The position numbers and the translations under genes were made by a program. The notes beneath the pieces are model-generated. The model did not search any database, was not told where the DNA came from, and saw only the letters and a list, made by a program, of their open reading frames with translations. Below are positions 9,165 to 17,797 of a DNA stretch of 36,640 nt, in pieces. Position 1 is the stretch's first letter. Each line of letters begins with the position of its first letter. Origin of the DNA: an uncultured Granulosicoccaceae bacterium (GTDB lineage: Bacteria; Pseudomonadota; Gammaproteobacteria; Granulosicoccales; Granulosicoccaceae); NCBI GenBank assembly GCA_938005265.1, contig CALLOA010000111.1:1-36640 (forward strand). Reading direction: 5' to 3'.

Positions 9165-11204
9165 ATGGCGAAATTAAAACCTGTTATCAACAGACCTTCT
9201 TTTAAGTCGATTTCATATGAATCGATTGAACCCGAACTTGATCAATTATTGGCCAGAGCCCGTCAACAAGCTATAGATCTGTGTGAAAGCGCACCTGCTT
9301 CGTGGTCCGGGTTTATGCAACCGTCTGAAGAGTTGCATGATGAGATATCACGATTCTGGTCGCCGATAAGCCATCTTAATTCTGTATTGAACAGCGACGA
9401 TTTGCGCGAAAGTTATACGGCTTGTTTATCGAAAATCAATGAACTTTATACTGAGTTGGGGCAGAACTCCGAACTGTACGAGAAGACGCTGGCACTGAAG
9501 GAAACGGATGAATACGCCTCTCTCAGCAAAGCACAGAAAAAAACCATAGAAAACACCTTGCGTGATTTCAGATTAAGTGGTGTTGCTCTGCCGGAAGCGA
9601 AGAAAAAGCGATATATGGAAATATCTCGAAGGCTTTCTGAACTGAAAAATAAATTCTCGGAGAATGTGCTGGATTCAACGAATGCCTGGGAAAAGCTGGT
9701 TACAGAGGAATCTTTACTGGATGGAGTACCGGAACATGCAAAATTAGCAGCACAAGAAAGAGCCCGGGATGCTGATAAGGAGGGGTGGTTGCTCAATCTG
9801 GAATTTCCAACTTATTACGCCATCAGCACGTTCGCCAGCAATCGTGAACTGCGTGAAGAAATTTACCGTGCTTTTGTGACCCGGGCGTCTGATCAGGGGC
9901 CTCACGACAAGGCGTTTAACAATGATGACTTGATTACAGAGACATTGGCCTTACGGGTAGAAAAAGCTGAGCTCTTGGGGTTCAACAGCTATGCCGAGTT
10001 TTCACTGGCGAAAAAGATGGTTGAATCACCTCAACAGGTATTTGATTTTCTTTACGATCTTGCCGAACGCGCATTGCCTCAGGCGAAGGAGGAGTTCAGT
10101 GAATTGCAATCGTTTGCCAAACAGCGGGACGGTATTGATGAACTGAACGCCTGGGATGTTGGGTATTACTCTGACAAGTTGAAACAGCAACAATACGCGA
10201 TATCAGATGAAGATCTGAAACCGTATTTTCCGGCAAGTAAAGCAATACCGGGTATGTTTGCGGTGGTCAGGAAACTCTTTGGCCTGAAGATACAAAAAAT
10301 CGAAATGGATGACGTCTGGCACGAGGATGTCGAACTGTATGAAATTCGTGATGCTGACGATACGCTACGTGGTGAGTTTTATATGGATAATTTCGCTCGT
10401 CCGAATAAGCGGGGTGGGGCATGGATGGATGTGTGCGTTTCGCGTCGCCGCCTTGATGAATCAAGCGTTCAGATCCCGGTAGCGTACCTCACCTGCAATC
10501 TTACCCCACCGGTTGGTGATGACCCTGCGCTGTTAACCCATAATGAAGTTACTACTTTATTTCATGAATTTGGCCATGGTCTGCATCATATGCTGACATT
10601 GGTTGATGTGCCGGATGTATCGGGTATCAGCGGTGTTGAATGGGATGCCGTGGAATTGCCCAGCCAGTTTCTTGAGAACTGGTGTTGGGAGCGTGAAGCG
10701 CTGGATATGATCAGTGGTCACTACCAGACGGGTGAAAAAATACCTGATGATATGCTGGAAAAAGCTCAGAGAGCACGTAATTTTCAATCAGCAATGCAAA
10801 TGGTCAGGCAGCTGGAGTTCTCGATTTTTGATATGAAAATCCATCACGAATCGCGATCGGATAGTCCACTGAATGTGCAGGCAGCTCTTGATGAAGTAAG
10901 GCAGAAAGTATCAGTTATACCAACACCATCATTTAACCGGTTCCAGAATGGATTCAGCCATATATTTGCGGGTGGATATGCCGCCGGATACTTCAGTTAC
11001 AAATGGGCTGAGGTTCTGTCGGCAGATGCCTATTCAAAATTTGAGGAAGAGGGTATTTTCAGTACCGAGGCTGGTCTTTCTTTTATGCACAATATTCTGG
11101 AGAAAGGCGGCACAGACGAAGCAATGGTGCTGTTCGAAAATTTCCGAGGGCGTAAGCCGGAAATAGATGCTTTGTTACGTCATAGTGGACTTAAGGTTGC
11201 CTGA
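9165..11204 (+). CDS. prlC: Oligopeptidase A (M3 family zinc metallopeptidase)
   Basis: Oligopeptidase A (PrlC/OpdA) is a cytoplasmic thimet-type peptidase that degrades short peptides, including cleaved signal peptides. The zinc-binding motif HEFGH is at residues 467-471, almost exactly its place in the E. coli enzyme, followed by the downstream Glu region (SGVEWDAVELPSQFLENW) and the conserved C-terminal FAGGYAAGYFSYKWAEVLSAD. From the ATG at 9165 the protein is 679 residues, nearly identical in length to E. coli OpdA. An in-frame GTG at 9120 would add 15 residues without family support. AGGAG lies 14 bases before the ATG, a somewhat long spacing. It is a single gene between gyrB and a bidirectional terminator. 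Confidence 0.94.
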   Translation: MAKLKPVINRPSFKSISYESIEPELDQLLARARQQAIDLCESAPASWSGFMQPSEELHDEISRFWSPISHLNSVLNSDDLRESYTACLSKINELYTELGQNSELYEKTLALKETDEYASLSKAQKKTIENTLRDFRLSGVALPEAKKKRYMEISRRLSELKNKFSENVLDSTNAWEKLVTEESLLDGVPEHAKLAAQERARDADKEGWLLNLEFPTYYAISTFASNRELREEIYRAFVTRASDQGPHDKAFNNDDLITETLALRVEKAELLGFNSYAEFSLAKKMVESPQQVFDFLYDLAERALPQAKEEFSELQSFAKQRDGIDELNAWDVGYYSDKLKQQQYAISDEDLKPYFPASKAIPGMFAVVRKLFGLKIQKIEMDDVWHEDVELYEIRDADDTLRGEFYMDNFARPNKRGGAWMDVCVSRRRLDESSVQIPVAYLTCNLTPPVGDDPALLTHNEVTTLFHEFGHGLHHMLTLVDVPDVSGISGVEWDAVELPSQFLENWCWEREALDMISGHYQTGEKIPDDMLEKAQRARNFQSAMQMVRQLEFSIFDMKIHHESRSDSPLNVQAALDEVRQKVSVIPTPSFNRFQNGFSHIFAGGYAAGYFSYKWAEVLSADAYSKFEEEGIFSTEAGLSFMHNILEKGGTDEAMVLFENFRGRKPEIDALLRHSGLKVA

Positions 11205-11236
11205 AGTTTTACCTGTGCAAACAGAATCGTTACAAT

Positions 11237-11264
11237 AAAAAAGGGCCCGAAAGGGCCCTTTTTT
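11237..11264. terminator. Strong bidirectional intrinsic terminator
   Basis: AAAAAAGGGCCC (11237-11248), loop GAAA, then GGGCCCTTTTTT (11253-11264) form a perfect GC-rich stem with a T-run in both orientations. It separates the convergent prlC (plus) and hemY (minus) genes and can end transcription from both sides. Confidence 0.93.
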
Positions 11265-11294
11265 ATGCTTCAGTTTAGTTTTAAACCAGTCGTT

Positions 11295-12563
11295 TCAAGA
11301 GGCCTTGCGAGCTACTGCCGATGCCTTGTTACCAACAGCTTCTGCCAGTTTCGAACCCAGGTTTGGCAAATCGGCCATCATACCGATAGGGGCTTTACCA
11401 GCAGCCAATCGCGCTGCATTTTTAAAGCACTCAGTGGCTTTTGTAGTGTCGCCCATAGATTCCAGCACCTCACCCAGCTCATTGCAGATACCCGGATTCA
11501 GATCCAGCTGAGCTGATTTTGCGAGACTATCCCTGGATTTAGCCCACATTTCACGCTTTGCTGCCAGCTTACCGATGGTGGCTTGTAGTGGTGCACTCTG
11601 GCCGTTGTGGCGAGCCCACCGCTCAGCATTTTCCAGTTGTTTGGCAACATTGCCGGATTCTATATCGCCGTACATGCCGGCCAGTGAGTCATCGAATTCA
11701 GTGTTTAGTGCTTTGTGCACCAACGCTTCAGCCTGGTCGGCCTCACCAAATTCCATCAATCTGCCAGCATAAGCACCGACAGCACCAGCATTTGTTCTGG
11801 CTTCCGGAGGCAGTGACTCCCACACTCGAGCTACCTCGCCAGCTGAAGCAGATTTGATTGCATTGCTCCATGCAGGTGTTTCCAAAGCAACCAGCTGTTT
11901 CTCATCCAAAGCTTTGTTCTTGCGCATGATTTGCGTAAGTGAGCTCATCTTGGCAGAGTTACCTGTATGGCCCAGTGTGGTCGCCAGTAATGACATGATG
12001 TGGCCATTTTGCGGCGCAGCACTATGGAGGTTAGTCAGCAGTGTTTCAGCTTTATCGTAGTCACCGCGACCCATCATCATTTCAGCCTGCGTAGTTCGAA
12101 CAGCAAGGCTGGCTTCATTAGAGGAGTCTGAGGCCTTCTTTAGAAAGTAATCAGCTTGTTCACTAGCGCCGCGTGCTTCTGCCGACCTGGCAGCCGCGAT
12201 AAATTTAGAGGCATCGGCTTTGGTACCGTCCAGCTGACTGGTTAGTGTGGCTTCACCTTTTTCAAATTCACCACTGTTGATTTGCATCAAACCGGTGTCC
12301 AGAGCCTCACGCGAGCGAGCGGCATCTTTTGCCACTGTGGCTCGCTTAATAGCTTTAGGAGCGGTGAATATCTTGTTCAGCAGCCAAAGCGCGAACAATA
12401 AAACAACACCCGCCAGGATCATAAAAGGAATCCAGTATTGGGGGAAACTCAGAGCACCATCAAACATATTAATGCTTGTCAGTTTCTCAGGGTCAACCGA
12501 CCCGAATTTAAGATAAGTAATCGCTGCAGCTACCAGCAGGATGGCAATGATCAGGATGTACAT
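11295..12563 (-). CDS. hemY: HemY, inner-membrane TPR protein of the heme operon
   Basis: HemY proteins are inner-membrane proteins with two N-terminal membrane helices and tetratricopeptide repeats, encoded beside hemD-hemX; they are linked to heme synthesis but lack a defined reaction. Here helices are seen at about residues 2-19 and 42-65 (FPQYWIPFMILAGVVLLFALW), followed by helical TPR-like repeats (for example MMMGRGDYDKAETLLTNLHS and LEVLESMGDTTKATECF-type segments). The 422-residue length is near the E. coli protein. The ATG overlaps the hemX stop by one base (TAATG), with GAGGAG upstream. This is not protoporphyrinogen oxidase, which shares the name in Bacillus. Confidence 0.88.
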   Translation of the reverse strand: MYILIIAILLVAAAITYLKFGSVDPEKLTSINMFDGALSFPQYWIPFMILAGVVLLFALWLLNKIFTAPKAIKRATVAKDAARSREALDTGLMQINSGEFEKGEATLTSQLDGTKADASKFIAAARSAEARGASEQADYFLKKASDSSNEASLAVRTTQAEMMMGRGDYDKAETLLTNLHSAAPQNGHIMSLLATTLGHTGNSAKMSSLTQIMRKNKALDEKQLVALETPAWSNAIKSASAGEVARVWESLPPEARTNAGAVGAYAGRLMEFGEADQAEALVHKALNTEFDDSLAGMYGDIESGNVAKQLENAERWARHNGQSAPLQATIGKLAAKREMWAKSRDSLAKSAQLDLNPGICNELGEVLESMGDTTKATECFKNAARLAAGKAPIGMMADLPNLGSKLAEAVGNKASAVARKAS

Positions 12564-14101
12564 TATTTTTCGCTCCTCTTGGCATCAATTTTCTCGAACA
12601 TGGAAAGCGCTGAACCAAGAATCGGTACATTGGGTACGATATTGGTTTGACGAATCTCATCGAGATTGGCAATGAATTCTTTTACAGAATCCTGTTCGCC
12701 ATCGAATACTTCATCGGTATATTTGATTGAGTTATCCATATGATAGGTAAAGCGCTCCGAGTCAGCCCGTAGAGCTGACAGTCGTGCAGCTTGCAAGTGA
12801 GTGCTAAGTGCTTCACTCGCTCCCATCTGTTGCTTACTCGGGCTCTTGCCGGCCGAACTGGAAGCCTGTTGGGAGAGCTTTGAGTCGATACTGGTCTGGT
12901 CAGTTGACGAAACTGAAAAATTTATGCTTTTCAGTAAATTGCCAACAGCAGATCCTTTCGATTCAGAGGTACCCGATGCGTCAGAATCGCCAGAAGCATC
13001 ACCTTCGCCTTGCTCGCTCTCTGTTGCCTTGAGCGGCAGTGTGTCGGCCACTTTACTGGCTGTTTCGAGCCTGAATATCAAGCCTTCAATATTGGGTGGT
13101 CCGAGCCTGCGCAGCTCCGTGACTTCGCGTTCAATCTGTTCTCTCACCGGGAAATAATCGATATCGCCCAGTGCATGAAGCCTGTCATTGGCTGATTCCA
13201 AGGCAAGCACGCCAGCTTTAACATCACCAGCAAGTTTTACGCGGTGATGCCCTGTTCGTAACAAGTACTCGACTTCAGCAAGAATCCAGTCGCGCTGGCC
13301 TCGGTTGGCCAGTTCATTAGTCGATTGCAGGGTTTCCTGCATCATAACTGCCTGACTTTCATTTTCCTGAAAACGTCCTTCCATATCCTCGCGTAATGTA
13401 CGAATTCCTACATTGAACGAGGTAGAGATAGTGTTCAGCTCACCTTCTGATTTTGTGGTGAAGTCCTGAAGGGACTGCGCGGTAGAGGTGGCGACTTCCT
13501 GTTTGCCTGCTTCGGCTTCCGAGCGCATCTCGTCCCCAAAGCTGGCCATCTGCTCGTTAACCTGCTCACCAAGATTGGCCAGGCTCTCGGTGTTTTGCGC
13601 AGCCTGTGTTTCAAGAGCCGTCTGCAGGGAGCCCGTTTTTTCGTCGAGTGCTGTTTGCAAAGCACCTGTTTTTTCATCAAGTGCGGCGTTCAGTTCGGTC
13701 TTGGTATCAGCGACCATGGTCGCAGTTTCTTCTTTCTGGGACACCAAAGCAGTATTAGTAGTACTGCTGAATGAGTTGAGTTTGCTCCAGAGGAAGCCCG
13801 AAAGTAAGGTACCTACCAGTCCAAACAGCAGGGCTACTGGAGCCAGCCAGCCACCGGACGACTTTTCTTCCCGTACCACATGCCCTGAACCGCCACCTGA
13901 ACCTGACGAACCGCTCTGGGTGGTTGTGCTCGTTCTGGTTTTATTGTTCCCGGAGCTGCGGGCTGCGGCGCTCGCTGCGGGTGCTTTAGAGGATGAAGAG
14001 GTTGAGGATGTGGTGGTCCTGGCTGTGTTGCGCGTTTTCTGGCTGACAGCAGGTTTACCCTTTTGCTGGCCCGCGCCTTTATTGTTGGATTTATCATTCA
14101 T
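12563..14101 (-). CDS. hemX: HemX-like membrane protein (heme operon)
   Basis: HemX is a membrane protein of the hemCDXY operon; it is often annotated as uroporphyrinogen-III C-methyltransferase, but it lacks that enzyme's fold and its role is not established. The product has a disordered, Ser/Thr/Ala/Lys-rich cytoplasmic N-terminus of about 75 residues and one membrane helix (WLAPVALLFGLVGTLLSGFLW). A long periplasmic coiled coil follows, including an 11-residue tandem repeat (LDEKTGALQTA, LDEKTGSLQTA). The conserved HemX region is seen as RDWILAEVEYLLRTGHHRVKLAGD. An acidic Ser-rich insertion (about 13030-12830) interrupts the C-terminal half. The start at 14101, five bases after hemD, is preferred over the ATG at 14134, which would overlap hemD. 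Confidence 0.87.
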   Translation of the reverse strand: MNDKSNNKGAGQQKGKPAVSQKTRNTARTTTSSTSSSSKAPAASAAARSSGNNKTRTSTTTQSGSSGSGGGSGHVVREEKSSGGWLAPVALLFGLVGTLLSGFLWSKLNSFSSTTNTALVSQKEETATMVADTKTELNAALDEKTGALQTALDEKTGSLQTALETQAAQNTESLANLGEQVNEQMASFGDEMRSEAEAGKQEVATSTAQSLQDFTTKSEGELNTISTSFNVGIRTLREDMEGRFQENESQAVMMQETLQSTNELANRGQRDWILAEVEYLLRTGHHRVKLAGDVKAGVLALESANDRLHALGDIDYFPVREQIEREVTELRRLGPPNIEGLIFRLETASKVADTLPLKATESEQGEGDASGDSDASGTSESKGSAVGNLLKSINFSVSSTDQTSIDSKLSQQASSSAGKSPSKQQMGASEALSTHLQAARLSALRADSERFTYHMDNSIKYTDEVFDGEQDSVKEFIANLDEIRQTNIVPNVPILGSALSMFEKIDAKRSEK

Positions 14102-14106
14102 AGGAT

Positions 14107-14925
14107 TCAAATACCATCTCTGGATAGTTTCCAATTCGAAATCGCATTAACAAGACCGAGGTCGCCGGGGGCCTCTGCGATAGCAATTGTATTCTGGAAG
14201 CCGATTTCCTTAGCTAAATCAGCAGCTCTTGGGCTACTTACTGCGAGTGGAAGCCTGAGAAGTAGCCTGCGATATTGTTCACCTGCAAGCAGTACTAGAT
14301 TTTTCAAGGTCTCGTTACTTGTAATAGTAACGATATCCACAGGAGAGTTCAAAAACACATGGTCCAGCCTGGACTCGGAAATTTCTGGTAAATATCGCTC
14401 ATAAGTTTCCAATATGGAGACCCTGAGCCCTTGCTTTTCCAGTGTTTTTTGCAAAAAGTCGCGTCCACCAGTGCCTTTAATTATCAACACATTTTGTAAA
14501 TTTCTATTGCATAGCGTTGCACTTTTTAACAGTGCCTCACTATTGAAAGGAGCTTGCGGGCTCTCAGTCAGGGTCAAACCACGATTTTCCAGCGCGCTGG
14601 CTGTTGCCGGACCCACTGCGAGAATAGCGCAACTACCGTTTTTCAAGGGTAGTGTCAGCTGCTCGTGCAATGATTCCACGGCATTGCTACTGGTAAATAC
14701 AACCATGTCAAAATCAGCAAGGTCGAAGGTACCGCCTCTAACCCCGTTTTGAATGACATGATTGTTTTGTATTGACAAGGACCGAATTCCGATACAGGGC
14801 AAATGTTCTGCTTGATAGCCAGCTTGCTCCAGTTGCAAAAGCAATGCCTTTGATTGCTTTTCCGGGCGAGTGACAAGAACGCGCACGCCGCCAGGCAGAC
14901 CATTCCTGTTTTCCCCTAGTGGCAA
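14107..14925 (-). CDS. hemD: Uroporphyrinogen-III synthase
   Basis: HemD closes the linear tetrapyrrole hydroxymethylbilane with inversion of ring D, producing uroporphyrinogen III for heme, siroheme and cobalamin. The sequence shows the two-lobed family layout: VRVLVTRPEKQSKALLLQLEQAGY at the start, FDMVVFTSSNAVESL, CAILAVGPATASALENRG, and in the second lobe VLIIKGTGGRDFL and PVDIVTITSNETLKNL. Its 272 residues are slightly more than the E. coli enzyme (246). The start is uncertain: the open frame begins at TTG 14925, and an in-frame GTG lies 13 codons later, next to the conserved VRVLVTRP. It is first in the hemD-hemX-hemY run; hemC, usually upstream, is absent here. Confidence 0.9.
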   Translation of the reverse strand: MPLGENRNGLPGGVRVLVTRPEKQSKALLLQLEQAGYQAEHLPCIGIRSLSIQNNHVIQNGVRGGTFDLADFDMVVFTSSNAVESLHEQLTLPLKNGSCAILAVGPATASALENRGLTLTESPQAPFNSEALLKSATLCNRNLQNVLIIKGTGGRDFLQKTLEKQGLRVSILETYERYLPEISESRLDHVFLNSPVDIVTITSNETLKNLVLLAGEQYRRLLLRLPLAVSSPRAADLAKEIGFQNTIAIAEAPGDLGLVNAISNWKLSRDGI

Positions 14926-14993
14926 TTGCCAGCAGCCTTTGCATACGTTTTCAAAATGTTATTAACGCTGTGGAGTCGAGCTAGAGATATGCA

Positions 14994-15023
14994 ATTAGAT
15001 GCTAGTATACGGTTTTTTGTAAA
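14994..15023 (-). promoter_or_regulatory. Possible hemD operon promoter
   Basis: On the minus strand, TTTACA (15023-15018) and TCTAAT (14999-14994) each match consensus at five of six bases with an 18-bp spacer. They lie about 70 bp before hemD, in the hemD-argH divergent gap. Confidence 0.45.
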
Positions 15024-15037
15024 GTCTTTGAGATTGA

Positions 15038-16501
15038 ATGTCCGAGCATAAATCTGATGCTGACGAAAGTAGCGAAATGAACGACCGGAAGCCACAGGCT
15101 GAGAACAGGTTATGGGGTGGTCGTTTCAGTGAATCTACCGATGCTTTTGTTCAACGTTTTACCGCATCAGTCGAATTTGACCAACGTCTCTACGAGCAGG
15201 ATATTCGTGGTTCTCTGGCTCATGCGCAAATGCTTGAATCCATTGGTGTACTGACGTCGTCTGAGCTGTCTGATATCACTGATGGCCTGCATGCAATTCG
15301 CGAGGAAATAGCCAGCGGCGAATTCAAATGGTCGGTCGAGCTGGAAGATGTGCATATGAACATCGAGGCTCGTTTGACGGAACGCATAGGAGATGCTGGC
15401 AAGAAGCTTCATACCGGGCGCTCGCGCAACGATCAGGTCGCAACTGACATCCGCCTTTATGTAAAGCAATCCTGCTCCATAATAGAGCAACAACTTCACA
15501 CTCTGTTACAGGGGTACCTTACCCTTGCTGCTGCAAACGTGAATACGGTGATGCCGGGCTTTACGCATTTACAGACCGCGCAGCCAGTAACCTTCGGGCA
15601 CCATGTTATGGCCTGGTTCGAGATGGGAATGCGCGACCTGGAGCGGCTTGTTGATTTACAGAAAAGAGTTGATTTCAGTCCGCTGGGAGCTGCGGCGCTG
15701 GCAGGTACGAGCTACCCCATTAATCGTGCGATGACAGCAGAACTTCTGGGTTTTTCGGGTGTTTGCGAGAATTCGCTCGATGCAGTCTCGGATCGGGACT
15801 TTGCAATAGAGTTTTGTGCTTTTGCCAGCACCACCATGATGCATCTGTCAAGAATTGCCGAGGAACTGGTGCTTTGGACATCCGTGCAGTTTAATTTTAT
15901 TGAGTTGCCAGATCGATATTGCACCGGCTCATCGATCATGCCGCAAAAAAAGAATCCGGATGTTGCCGAATTGGTACGCGGTAAAACCGGAAGATGTTAC
16001 GGACACTTGATGTCTCTGCTTACCTTAATGAAGGGTCAGCCACTGACCTACAACAAAGATAATCAGGAAGACAAGGAACCCCTGTTTGATTCAATCGATA
16101 CGGTGATCGGAGCCCTGCGAGCCTTCAGTGACATGACGGTGGCGATAAAACCCAATCACGACGAAATGCGTCGAGCAGCCCTGATGGGCTATGCCACAGC
16201 AACCGATCTTGCTGACTATCTTGTCAAAAAGGGAGTGCCGTTCCGGGATGCACATGAAATTGTTGGCAAGGCGGTGGCGCAGTGTGTCGGCGGCGGTTGT
16301 GATCTGGCTGACCTGTCAATGGAGGACTTCAAGCAACTGTCTCCAATGATAGAAACGGATGTATATGAAGTAATGACGTTGGAAGGCTCGATTGCCAGTC
16401 GTGACCATATAGGCGGTACGGCTCCGTCCCAAGTAACGGCCGCAATAGAACGTGCTGGCAGGCGACTGGCGGAATACGACCTGGGGCGACAAGCGTCATA
16501 G
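15038..16501 (+). CDS. argH: Argininosuccinate lyase
   Basis: ArgH splits argininosuccinate into arginine and fumarate, the last step of arginine synthesis. The aspartase/fumarase superfamily signature [12 protein letters not shown] begins at residue 297, containing the catalytic Ser loop. Other family blocks are [31 protein letters not shown] and [13 protein letters not shown]. At 487 residues it is about 30 longer than E. coli, because a charged N-terminal extension (first 26 residues) precedes the conserved LWGGRF. A second in-frame ATG at 15077 would remove half of it. It is divergent from hemD and convergent with the esterase gene, so probably monocistronic. Confidence 0.96.
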   Translation: MSEHKSDADESSEMNDRKPQAENRLWGGRFSESTDAFVQRFTASVEFDQRLYEQDIRGSLAHAQMLESIGVLTSSELSDITDGLHAIREEIASGEFKWSVELEDVHMNIEARLTERIGDAGKKLHTGRSRNDQVATDIRLYVKQSCSIIEQQLHTLLQGYLTLAAANVNTVMPGFTHLQTAQPVTFGHHVMAWFEMGMRDLERLVDLQKRVDFSPLGAAALAGTSYPINRAMTAELLGFSGVCENSLDAVSDRDFAIEFCAFASTTMMHLSRIAEELVLWTSVQFNFIELPDRYCTGSSIMPQKKNPDVAELVRGKTGRCYGHLMSLLTLMKGQPLTYNKDNQEDKEPLFDSIDTVIGALRAFSDMTVAIKPNHDEMRRAALMGYATATDLADYLVKKGVPFRDAHEIVGKAVAQCVGGGCDLADLSMEDFKQLSPMIETDVYEVMTLEGSIASRDHIGGTAPSQVTAAIERAGRRLAEYDLGRQAS

Positions 16502-16560
16502 GTTCTGGACACACCTGGCCCTGGTGAAGGTATAACCGTACGCAAACACTGTCCGCGCGC

Positions 16561-17268
16561 TTATATGGCCAGCGTTTTCTTCAGCCACGCAGAAATATCA
16601 CTGATTTCTTCAACACTGACGGAATGTGGCATGGCATAGCTTTGCCATTGCAGGTCGATGGCAGTTGAGGTTTCCAATGCCGCCCGCGACTGCTCTGCAA
16701 ACCTGATTTGTATAACGTCATCCTGTGTGCCATGGGCTAAAAATACCGGCAAAGGACTATCACTATTGCGCCCACTGTCAGCAAACAGGCTTAGCATGCG
16801 TTCCGCATCTGGAAGATAGGTCGATAAACCCATAACCCCGGCCAGAGGCAGGCCTGTCTGCAACGCTGCCATCAGAGCGATGGCACCGCCTTGGGAAAAT
16901 CCGGCAAGGACGATATTCTCGGCAGCAATACCACTGTCGATTTCGTCTTCAATTAACGCGTTGAGGATCGCAACCGATGCAGCCATCCCTTCCAGATCCT
17001 GTTCCCGCGCTTCAAAATCAAGTGAAGTAATATCAAACCAGCCTCGCATCGACATTCCATTGTTTATGGTGATGGGGCGTACAGGTGCGTGAGGAAAAAT
17101 GAACCGGATACCGGGTTTGGCTGGCAGGTCAAGCTCAGGCACCAGAGGCACAAAGTCGTCTCCGCTGGCCCCCAGACCGTGCAACCAGATAACACTTTTG
17201 CGCACAGGCTCACCGGTTTCCAGTTTTATAGCTTGACTATCCTGGTTCAATTTTAATCTCCAAAACAA
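16561..17268 (-). CDS. Carboxylesterase / phospholipase, alpha-beta hydrolase
   Basis: The 235-residue product belongs to the phospholipase/carboxylesterase family of alpha-beta hydrolases (acyl-protein thioesterase-like), which hydrolyse short-chain acyl esters. Visible features are the oxyanion region SVIWLHGLGASGDDF, the nucleophile elbow GFSQGG with Ser125, the acid region HGTQDDVI (Asp183) and the C-terminal MPHSVS with His215. The RGWFDI motif typical of the family is at 75-80. No signal peptide is seen, so it is probably cytoplasmic. It is convergent with argH (59-bp gap) and divergent from lptM. The natural substrate cannot be deduced. Confidence 0.88.
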   Translation of the reverse strand: MFWRLKLNQDSQAIKLETGEPVRKSVIWLHGLGASGDDFVPLVPELDLPAKPGIRFIFPHAPVRPITINNGMSMRGWFDITSLDFEAREQDLEGMAASVAILNALIEDEIDSGIAAENIVLAGFSQGGAIALMAALQTGLPLAGVMGLSTYLPDAERMLSLFADSGRNSDSPLPVFLAHGTQDDVIQIRFAEQSRAALETSTAIDLQWQSYAMPHSVSVEEISDISAWLKKTLAI

Positions 17269-17415
17269 GTCTTTGGCTGTTGTAAACGGGGCTCGTTTGC
17301 GAGTTTGCTCACAACTCGATGGCCCGTAGCGGTTACAGGTGCCAAGGGGAGTTTATGTCAGATGCCGGGTTGGTCCCGGCAAGGCAGGCAAGTATACTCA
17401 ATCACTTGCATAGCA

Positions 17416-17739
17416 ATGATGATATTCATGAACTTCAATGTGTCTGGTCATTTCAGCCATCCTGTCCAGTTAAGGCATGTGGCTTGTGTATCCCTTTTAC
17501 TGCTGGTTCTAATCACCATGGGCGCTTGTGGTAACAAGGGCCCGTTATATCTGGATCCTGACCCGCAATCATTGGCGGAACTGGAACAGGCAGAACGGGA
17601 AATCAATGAAGCCGCTCAGTTGCCTGACGATCAGGACAATGGTAATGAAAACCCGCCGTCAGAGGATGACCAGAATGAAGAAAGCGAAGAAGAAGTTGAC
17701 GAGGATGAGGAAGATCCCAAACAGCAACCTGGCTCCTGA
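17416..17739 (+). CDS. lptM: LptM-type LPS assembly lipoprotein
   Basis: LptM (formerly YifL) is a small outer-membrane-linked lipoprotein that helps LptD fold and form its native disulfides. The diagnostic segment is the signal peptide ending VLITMGAC followed by GNKGPLYL; the lipidated Cys is followed by the family KGPLY motif. Position just upstream of lysA-dapF matches its usual place. The mature protein is about 70 residues, with a strongly acidic Asp/Glu-rich tail, longer than the E. coli form. The start is unsure: ATGs at 17416, 17419 and 17428 give a long n-region, while a GTG at 17479 with AAGG three bases upstream would give a short signal peptide. Confidence 0.8.
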   Translation: MMIFMNFNVSGHFSHPVQLRHVACVSLLLLVLITMGACGNKGPLYLDPDPQSLAELEQAEREINEAAQLPDDQDNGNENPPSEDDQNEESEEEVDEDEEDPKQQPGS

Positions 17740-17797
17740 CGTTATCCCTGCTGGCTGTGTCTAGCCCACCAACCTGTTTGTAAGCAAATCAATAATA

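Noticed and set aside
13488..14150. 220-residue plus-strand open frame antisense to hemX
   Set aside because: The composition (Ser/Ala/Val/Leu runs) mirrors the low-complexity hemX sequence; hemX has clear family and operon support.
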